Below, piece by piece: positions 58,805-64,000 of a stretch of 64,000 nt of DNA; position 1 is the stretch's first letter; every line of letters begins with the position of its first letter. The stretch comes from Anaerolineae bacterium (GTDB lineage Bacteria > Chloroflexota > Anaerolineae > Aggregatilineales > Phototrophicaceae). Below the pieces are notes generated by a model. It was not told where the DNA came from. It searched no databases and was given only the letters and a program-made list of their open reading frames with translations. Position numbers and translations under genes: made by a program. The stretch spans positions 62,001 through 126,000 of the forward strand of contig JAJEBE010000006.1 in assembly GCA_022822545.1 (NCBI GenBank), in the 5' to 3' direction.

Positions 58805-59938
58805 TTAACCAATCGCTTTGCCCGTCAGCAGCGCCAGGCTCTGCTGGTCATGCGGCGGGCTGAACATATTCGGCGGATGCCGGTCGCGCCCGTCCAGCTC
58901 GCCGATATAGGTCTGCGTCGTTTGCAAGCTGTTGTGCCCCAGGTTCTGCCGTATCCGCTCCAGATCCATGCCGAAGTCATAAGCGTTGCGCGCATAGGTC
59001 CGCCGCAAATCATGCGGCTTGACGGCACGCAGCGCGCCATCAATCGTGACCGGATAAGCGTTCATGATGTCGTTGACCGTCCAGGTCCCGATGCCTTTAC
59101 GTCGCACCGTTTTCCCGCCACGCCGTATGCCGCGGAAGACATGCCCCGCCTTGATTTCCGCTTCACGCAGCCAGGCGTCCACGTACATCAGACACCAATC
59201 CAGCGGACCGTAGGGGATGAGCCGCTGCTTGCCGCCCTTGCCCTCGCGCACGCGCAGCGATAACTCGCCGCCGAGATGCTGCCGCAGGTCGTCCACCTGC
59301 AGGGCGGCCGCCTCCGCCGCGCGAATCCCGGTGCAGACCATCAGCGTCATCAGCGCCGTATCACGCAAGCCGCGCAGCGTCGAGATGCCCGGCGCGCGAA
59401 CCAAGGATTGCACTTGCCAGGGCTTGAGGCGCAGATGCTCGCTATCGGCGACATCTTGTTTCTCCACCAACTTGACCGGCGCCACTGCCGGATGCATGTC
59501 CATTTGCAGTCTCAGGAAAATCCGTTGCGCGCTTTCCTCAGCCGCCTTGCCCCCGTCATCGTCCGGAGACGCCAAGTCACCGAGATCAATTAAATCGTCT
59601 AATATCTCACTGCTGTGCAACAGATCATTGTAACGAGAGCGAATTGTCGCTAGGTGAGCTTGCGCCGTTCTTGGAGATAAAGGAGCCGCTTTCTCTCGTC
59701 CCCGCTTGTCAATCCGAATGCGGTCGGTAAGCATATAGTCGAGATACAGGGGCAAACCCGGATTCGTCCATTCCCGACCATTTTGCGATAGCCAGTCAAT
59801 AAAGAACTGGAGCCGCGACCGTACATCTTTATTGGGACTATCTGGCATGAGAACGGCATGGTTTTCCCGCCAAAGCTGTGATTGCCATCCGCCCGCGACC
59901 ACCTCGTTTGATCGCTGTAAATTTGCCATGCGTTCCAT
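58805..59938 (-). CDS. Tyrosine recombinase/integrase
   Basis: A 377-residue recombinase. The N-terminal core-binding domain (about residues 35-115) is followed by the catalytic domain with Arg in CTGIRAAEAAAL (about 206), HxxR in KPHDLRRTYAR (about 315-319), His in LGHNSLQTT (about 338-339) and Tyr in TYIGELDG (about 347). The start could be 59938 or 59929; a TATAAT overlaps the first ATG on the minus strand (59942-59937), which would suit a leaderless message beginning near 59930. No att site or tRNA is evident next to it. It may serve an integron-like or phage-type element now lost. Confidence 0.88.
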   Translation of the reverse strand: MERMANLQRSNEVVAGGWQSQLWRENHAVLMPDSPNKDVRSRLQFFIDWLSQNGREWTNPGLPLYLDYMLTDRIRIDKRGREKAAPLSPRTAQAHLATIRSRYNDLLHSSEILDDLIDLGDLASPDDDGGKAAEESAQRIFLRLQMDMHPAVAPVKLVEKQDVADSEHLRLKPWQVQSLVRAPGISTLRGLRDTALMTLMVCTGIRAAEAAALQVDDLRQHLGGELSLRVREGKGGKQRLIPYGPLDWCLMYVDAWLREAEIKAGHVFRGIRRGGKTVRRKGIGTWTVNDIMNAYPVTIDGALRAVKPHDLRRTYARNAYDFGMDLERIRQNLGHNSLQTTQTYIGELDGRDRHPPNMFSPPHDQQSLALLTGKAIG

Positions 59939-59988
59939 TATACTTTGCTTTGCGGAAGGCGCTGGCTGAGGACGATCTGAGGAAGATC

Positions 59989-61251
59989 ATGCTGTCAAGA
60001 AGCTATGTAATAGTGTTGCTACTGCTGATTGTCTCAAGTGCGTTCGCTCAAGACAACTCGGTACCGCAAACGGCGCTCAAGACTATCGAAACAGTTGTGA
60101 TGGAGATGCGCCAGCTTGACCTCTTGCGAGATCCAGCACGCAGCTTCCTCAGCCGCGAAGCCGCGACCGAAGCCTATGTAAGAGAGGCGCTCGCAGAGTG
60201 GTCCGCGGATGATGCCGCCCGTAGCTACCTGCTCTACCGCGCGCTCGACCTCGCCGAGCCGGGGCTGAATTTGCCCGCGCTTTATCTGGATTTCCTCACC
60301 AACTGGATCAGCGGATATTATGACCCGGATGACGAAACTATATATGTCATCACGCCGGCGGGACCACCCGACGCTGGACTCTCCTTTGGGCAAGAAGTTA
60401 CTTATGTTCACGAATTCGTCCATGCCTTGCAAGACCAGCATTTCAACCTGGACGAATTTATGGCAAGCAATAACAGCGAAAACAGTCTCGATGGCTGGCT
60501 GGCGCTTTCCGCATTGGTGGAGGGGGACGCTTCTCTTATACAGATGGAATACATGTTTCAGCTTTTTGAGGACGGCGACGAGAGAGTCCCGCGTGAACCG
60601 CCCAGCGCAGACGACTTACCGCCAGAGCCGCCGGAAGAATTGCCCCGCGTCATTTTGGGCGAGATCGATTTTCTGTATTGGGAGGGACGGGAATTTGCGC
60701 AGGAACTCTTTGCCGAACGTGGCTGGGCGGGTATCAATCGCGCTTTCCGAGAAGCGCCGCCAACGACCACCGAGCAGATTATGCACCCGCAGCGCTATTT
60801 GAAGGGCGAAGGCGCGAAGGAAGTCAGCATTCCCGACCATAGCTCGCTCATCGGCGAGGGCTGGCGCCTTGGTTACGATGGTCCAGTCGGCGAGTTTATC
60901 TTGCTTGCGCACCTGGAAACACAGCTAAGACCACCTCACAGCGAGCGTTACGCCGCAGGCTGGGGCGGGGACCGCCTGCTGATTTATACCGCTGCGAGCG
61001 AAGATGACATGATCTGGGTATGGGCGCAAGCCTGGGATCGCGCCAACGATGCGAAAGAATTTGCAGAAGGTTATACCTATTTTCTCGATAAGCGTTATTT
61101 TGGGCGATACCAAAGAGAACGAGTGGATGAGCAATGCTGGGTAAACAGTGACACGACGCATTGCTTCGCCCGCATCAGCGAAACAGAGACCCGCATCAGC
61201 ATGGCAGCGGACAAAACGACGGCGCTGGCTCTGCTGGCGCCGGGCGCTTGA
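59989..61251 (+). CDS. Secreted HExxH metallopeptidase-like protein
   Basis: A 420-residue protein with a signal peptide (SYVIVLLLLIVSSAFAQ, about residues 5-21) and a zinc-binding HExxH motif in YVHEFVHALQDQHF (about residues 140-153); the third ligand is probably an acidic residue in NSENSLDGWLALSALVEGDASL, 20-30 residues later. The rest includes a repeated Glu/Pro-rich stretch (about 190-215) and Trp-rich segments. I do not recognise a named family with certainty. GAGGAAG immediately upstream of 59989 fixes the start; the frame upstream to 59878 overlaps the divergent integrase gene. Confidence 0.7.
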   Translation: MLSRSYVIVLLLLIVSSAFAQDNSVPQTALKTIETVVMEMRQLDLLRDPARSFLSREAATEAYVREALAEWSADDAARSYLLYRALDLAEPGLNLPALYLDFLTNWISGYYDPDDETIYVITPAGPPDAGLSFGQEVTYVHEFVHALQDQHFNLDEFMASNNSENSLDGWLALSALVEGDASLIQMEYMFQLFEDGDERVPREPPSADDLPPEPPEELPRVILGEIDFLYWEGREFAQELFAERGWAGINRAFREAPPTTTEQIMHPQRYLKGEGAKEVSIPDHSSLIGEGWRLGYDGPVGEFILLAHLETQLRPPHSERYAAGWGGDRLLIYTAASEDDMIWVWAQAWDRANDAKEFAEGYTYFLDKRYFGRYQRERVDEQCWVNSDTTHCFARISETETRISMAADKTTALALLAPGA

Positions 61252-61340
61252 GGCGCATTCAAGCGCACCCCTCACTCGCCGATATTTTACGACTATAATG
61301 GCTGGCGCTTGTTATGCCAGAAGATCAAGGGTGCTAGGTC

Positions 61341-62342
61341 ATGAGCCAAGCAGAGACCGCAGAAATCGGACTGGAACAATTCGGCGAAATTGCGCGGGAC
61401 ATCGAAAACGAGGTTGGCAAGGTCATCGTCGGGCAGCGCGAGGTCCTGCGCAGCGTCATTATCTGTGTCCTGGCCGGCGGCCATGCTCTGCTCGAAGGGG
61501 TGCCCGGCTTGGGCAAGACCATGCTTATCCGGACGCTGGGCGATGTGCTGGACCTGAAATTCTCGCGCATCCAATTCACGCCTGACCTGATGCCGGCCGA
61601 TATCGTCGGCACCGATATCCTGGAAGAGACCGAAGACGGCCGCCGTCAATTCCGCTTTCAAGCCGGTCCGATTTTCGCCAATCTCATCCTGGCTGACGAG
61701 ATTAATCGCGCCACGCCCAAGACCCAATCGGCCATGCTCGAAGCCATGCAGGAGAAGACTGTCACCGTCGCCGGCCACGGCTACGCGCTTGACCCGCCCT
61801 TCTTCGTCCTGGCGACGCAAAACCCGCTCGAGATGGAAGGCACCTACCCCTTGCCCGAGGCGCAGCTCGACCGCTTCTTATTCAAAGTCAATGTCGCCTT
61901 CCCCGATGTTGCCGACCTGGTAACGATCCTCGATCGCACGACCGGCGTCGAACAGCCGCGCGCGCAGAAGGTCGCCGATGGCGCCCAAGTCATCGGCATG
62001 GGCGCGCTTGCCCTCAGCACACCCATACCCACGCACGTCAGCGAATACGTCGCCCATATCGTGGTCGCCACCCATCCCGAAAGCGATCGCGCCACGCCGA
62101 TGCTCCGCCAATACGCCCGCTACGGCGCCAGCCCGCGCGGCGCCCAGGCCCTTATCATCGGCGCCAAGATCAACGCCCTGCTTGATGAGCGCAGCAATGT
62201 CTCGTATGACGATGTGGCGGCGGTCGCGCCTGCGGCCCTGCGCCACCGGATTCTGTTAAATTTCGAAGGTCAGGCGGAAGGGCTTGACGCCGATGATTTG
62301 ATTGCCGATGTGCTTAAATCCGTCCCCAAGTTGACCAGCTAA
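61341..62342 (+). CDS. MoxR family AAA ATPase
   Basis: A 333-residue AAA+ ATPase. Walker A is GVPGLGKT (about residues 52-59), Walker B LILADEINRA (about 112-121), sensor 1 in ATQNPLEMEGTYPLPEAQLDRF (about 153-174), all characteristic of MoxR proteins, which help assemble cofactor-bearing or von Willebrand A-domain protein complexes. A VWA partner gene (common in moxR operons) is not seen downstream: the gene converges on HU. The ATG at 61341 has only a weak purine-rich AAGGGTGC upstream. Confidence 0.92.
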   Translation: MSQAETAEIGLEQFGEIARDIENEVGKVIVGQREVLRSVIICVLAGGHALLEGVPGLGKTMLIRTLGDVLDLKFSRIQFTPDLMPADIVGTDILEETEDGRRQFRFQAGPIFANLILADEINRATPKTQSAMLEAMQEKTVTVAGHGYALDPPFFVLATQNPLEMEGTYPLPEAQLDRFLFKVNVAFPDVADLVTILDRTTGVEQPRAQKVADGAQVIGMGALALSTPIPTHVSEYVAHIVVATHPESDRATPMLRQYARYGASPRGAQALIIGAKINALLDERSNVSYDDVAAVAPAALRHRILLNFEGQAEGLDADDLIADVLKSVPKLTS

Positions 62343-62401
62343 TATTCGCGCGCGCTCAGCTACCGACGACCCTGCCCCCGGAATAATAGTCTCTGTTACG
62401 G

Positions 62402-62437
62402 AAAACAAAAAAGCCTGCCGAATGCGATTCGACAGGC
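62402..62437 (-). terminator. Rho-independent terminator of the HU gene
   Basis: On the minus strand, GCCTGTCGAAT pairs with ATTCGGCAGGC around a CGC loop (11 bp with one G-T wobble), followed by a run of T (62412-62407) and further T. It lies 69 bases after the HU stop codon. Confidence 0.85.
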
Positions 62438-62505
62438 CAATTTGAACTTGTTAAGACGTAAGCGGGTTTACATAGTATTCTCCCACCCACGACATCACTG
62501 GCGCA

Positions 62506-62778
62506 TCAATTTACCGCGTCGGATAAGCCTGCGCCGGGCTTGAATTTTACGACCTTTTTCGCTGCGATCTGGATCTCCTCGCCCGTGCGGGGATTACGGC
62601 CCGTACGAGCGTTGCGCTGGTCGACGGACCAAGAACCGAACCCGACCAGGGAAATACGGTCGCCGTTAGCGAGCGCGTCTGTCACGGAGGATACGAAGGC
62701 GTCCAGCGCCTTGCCGGCATCCGCCTTGCTCAGCCCAGACTCGTCAGCGATTGAACCAATCAATTCCGCTTTGTTCAT
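62506..62778 (-). CDS. hup: HU-family nucleoid-associated DNA-binding protein
   Basis: A 90-residue HU protein. It starts MNKAELIGSIADESGLSKADAGKALDAF and carries the beta-arm RNARTGRNPRTGEEIQIAAKKVVKFKPG that wraps DNA (about residues 54-81), including the conserved R-N-P-x-T-G motif. It bends DNA non-specifically as a dimer in the nucleoid. AAAGGAG 8 bases before the ATG is the ribosome binding site, a TATACT at 62818-62813 is a likely -10, and a clear terminator follows. The gene is therefore a single transcript unit. Confidence 0.97.
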   Translation of the reverse strand: MNKAELIGSIADESGLSKADAGKALDAFVSSVTDALANGDRISLVGFGSWSVDQRNARTGRNPRTGEEIQIAAKKVVKFKPGAGLSDAVN

Positions 62779-62812
62779 TTCAACTGCTCCTTTACCTCAA
62801 TTCACGGCTAGT

Positions 62813-62818
62813 AGTATA
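62813..62818 (-). promoter_or_regulatory. Possible -10 element of the HU gene
   Basis: Minus-strand TATACT, 34 bases before the HU ATG. I cannot assign a convincing -35 at 17 bases, so this is tentative. Confidence 0.35.
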
Positions 62819-62926
62819 ACACTTTTTCGCGCTTGCAAAGGTATAAAGTGCTCGTTTGCGCAGTCTATACCACATAGTAACAATACATAAATATCAGCAC
62901 GCATGTCTAACGCCAGTCGCCTTGGT

Positions 62927-63844
62927 TCACCTGGCGCAAGCGGGATTAGCCGCCAGGAATGCCTCCACTTCTTCAAGCGTTGGCAAGGCGCTGCGCCCGC
63001 CGATAGCGCGGCAGTTCAGCGAGCCAACGGCGGAGGCGAACCTCGCCATGCGCGGCGCATCCCAATCTTGCAGCAAGGCATACATAAAGGCGCCATGATA
63101 GGCATCGCCGGCGCCGGTCGTATCCACCACCTCCACCGCAAAAGCCGGTATCTCCACAATGCCCCCTTCCCAGCAAAGCACCGAACCGCGTTCACCCAAG
63201 GTCACGACCGCCATTGATGCCCCTTCGTCAAACAGCCTCTCAGCCACCGCGGCCGGCCGTTCCTCCGGCAGCCAGGCTCGCGCCCAGGCTTCCGGCACGA
63301 TTGGCGCATCGACCAATTCCAGCAGCGGTTTGATTTCCGCATAAGGTCGCGCTGGGTCCAATACCACCGTCATACCCGCCTCCCGCGCCCAGTTCGCCGC
63401 CGCCAGCGTCGCTTCGTTGATCGTATCCACGAAGAGCAGCCGCGCGCCTGTGATGCCCTCCCGCCCGATCTCGGCCGGGCTGACGGGGGCGCCGGTCGGC
63501 GGTCGCGTGATGATGCTGCGTTCTCCCGTCCCTTCGTCCACCAGGATCACCGACACATGCGATTCGCTGCCCGCCTCCGCCAGCAACTGACTTGCGTCGA
63601 CGCCTTCAGCCTGCAAGTCGCGGCGAATATAATCGCCATTCTCGTCATCGCCTATCCGCGCGATGATCTTGGTCCGGGCGCCCAGCCGCGCCGCCGCCAC
63701 CAGCGCGCAAGAGGCCAATCCGCCGGGCTGGCGCGAATAATTCAAGGCGCGCATATTTTCATTGCGATGCGGCATTCGCGGCACGGTCACGATGTGATCA
63801 ACCGTGCATACGCCGATGCCGATGATATCGGGAGTCGTCGCCAT
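62927..63844 (-). CDS. PfkB family carbohydrate kinase (ribokinase-like)
   Basis: A 305-residue kinase of the ribokinase superfamily. The N-terminal substrate lid starts IGIGVCTVDHIVTVPRMP (about residues 9-26), with QPGGLASCALVAAARLGA (about 39-56) as the first PfkB signature, and the catalytic Asp in VDTTGAGDAYHGAF (about 240-253) as the second. Members phosphorylate ribose, fructose, 2-keto-3-deoxygluconate or related sugars. The sugar is unknown. It could supply the ketose phosphate for the aldolase at 2672, but they are 60 kb apart, so this is only speculation. Confidence 0.92.
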   Translation of the reverse strand: MATTPDIIGIGVCTVDHIVTVPRMPHRNENMRALNYSRQPGGLASCALVAAARLGARTKIIARIGDDENGDYIRRDLQAEGVDASQLLAEAGSESHVSVILVDEGTGERSIITRPPTGAPVSPAEIGREGITGARLLFVDTINEATLAAANWAREAGMTVVLDPARPYAEIKPLLELVDAPIVPEAWARAWLPEERPAAVAERLFDEGASMAVVTLGERGSVLCWEGGIVEIPAFAVEVVDTTGAGDAYHGAFMYALLQDWDAPRMARFASAVGSLNCRAIGGRSALPTLEEVEAFLAANPACAR

Positions 63845-63953
63845 GGGTCAGCTTTCCGCCCAATCCGTTCTGCCGCCACGTTTGTAGCGCATAAGCTGGA
63901 ATCCTGCAATCGGCCGCCGAACTGGGAGTAGTGAATTTCAAGGATACAGGACA

Positions 63954-63977
63954 TACCCCGAATTCCATGCCGGGGTA
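63954..63977. terminator. Hairpin near the end of the window
   Basis: TACCCCG (63954-63960) and CGGGGTA (63971-63977) form a 7-bp perfect stem around a 10-base loop. No T tract follows on the + strand. It may be a terminator of a gene beyond the window or another repeat type. Confidence 0.35.
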
Positions 63978-64000
63978 TTCGCCAGTTGCGCCGGTATTGG

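Noticed and set aside
1..64000. tRNA or rRNA genes
   Set aside because: I looked for cloverleaf-like stretches and rRNA segments in the intergenic regions by eye and saw none; a covariance search could still find a tRNA.

Overview
The window looks like a chromosomal piece of a GC-rich, heterotrophic bacterium, most likely a Chloroflexota (Anaerolineae-type) genome or MAG. This is an inference from gene content: sugar ABC transporters of two classes, stand-alone sugar-catabolic enzymes, a CarD regulator, MoxR, and above all several secreted CSLREA / choice-of-anchor-Q beta-helix proteins. No rRNA, tRNA or CRISPR array was seen. Gene-poor gaps are full of a short palindromic repeat (14 copies found by eye).

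Layout. 1-4740 (+): end of a periplasmic sugar-binding protein, its CUT2 permease and ATPase, a LacD/YihT-type aldolase and an aldo/keto reductase, i.e. uptake and cleavage of a sugar. 4755-9616 (-): nucleoside hydrolase, class III CoA-transferase and two tandem MFS carriers. 9985-15011 (+): a zinc polyol dehydrogenase and three paralogous SDRs. A type II restriction-modification pair of the MvaI/BcnI type sits inside the SDR array on the opposite strand. 15043-17880 (-): HNH nuclease with a small partner, a frameshifted sugar isomerase, a Gfo/Idh dehydrogenase and the amputated tail of a sugar permease. 17987-29660: housekeeping and stress genes (hybrid histidine kinase, PhyH dioxygenase, SbcC, DCC protein, acetyltransferase, LiaF-like protein, CarD, nitrilase). 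30002-35637 and 44703-48361 (+): two clusters of secreted beta-helix proteins. 35660-41496: an aldehyde dehydrogenase, an IclR regulator and a CUT1 sugar ABC transporter. These are tied together by matching TTGCA-N5-TGCAA palindromes, and a 17-codon leader ORF precedes the binding-protein gene. 41599-44447: a second restriction-modification pair (Dam-like methylase plus NotI-family endonuclease) and a PHP hydrolase, closed by an 81-bp duplicate of the permease tail. 48438-64000: orphan ABC-2-like membrane protein, Uma2 protein with a duplicated N-terminus, GT4 glycosyltransferase, PAP-phosphatase-like enzyme, metallophosphoesterase, a heterodimeric ABC exporter, a double thioredoxin, an integrase, a secreted metallopeptidase, MoxR, HU and a PfkB kinase.

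How it fits together. Most of the window is a mosaic of sugar and polyol uptake and catabolic cassettes that have been cut and rejoined: two permease-tail remnants, one SH3-domain remnant, one truncated adhesin and one frameshifted isomerase were found. Mobile defence pairs are inserted at these sites. The best candidates for follow-up are the IclR operator set with its leader ORF, the beta-helix surface-protein family, the restriction-modification cassette bounded by the permease-tail duplication, and the palindromic repeat family.
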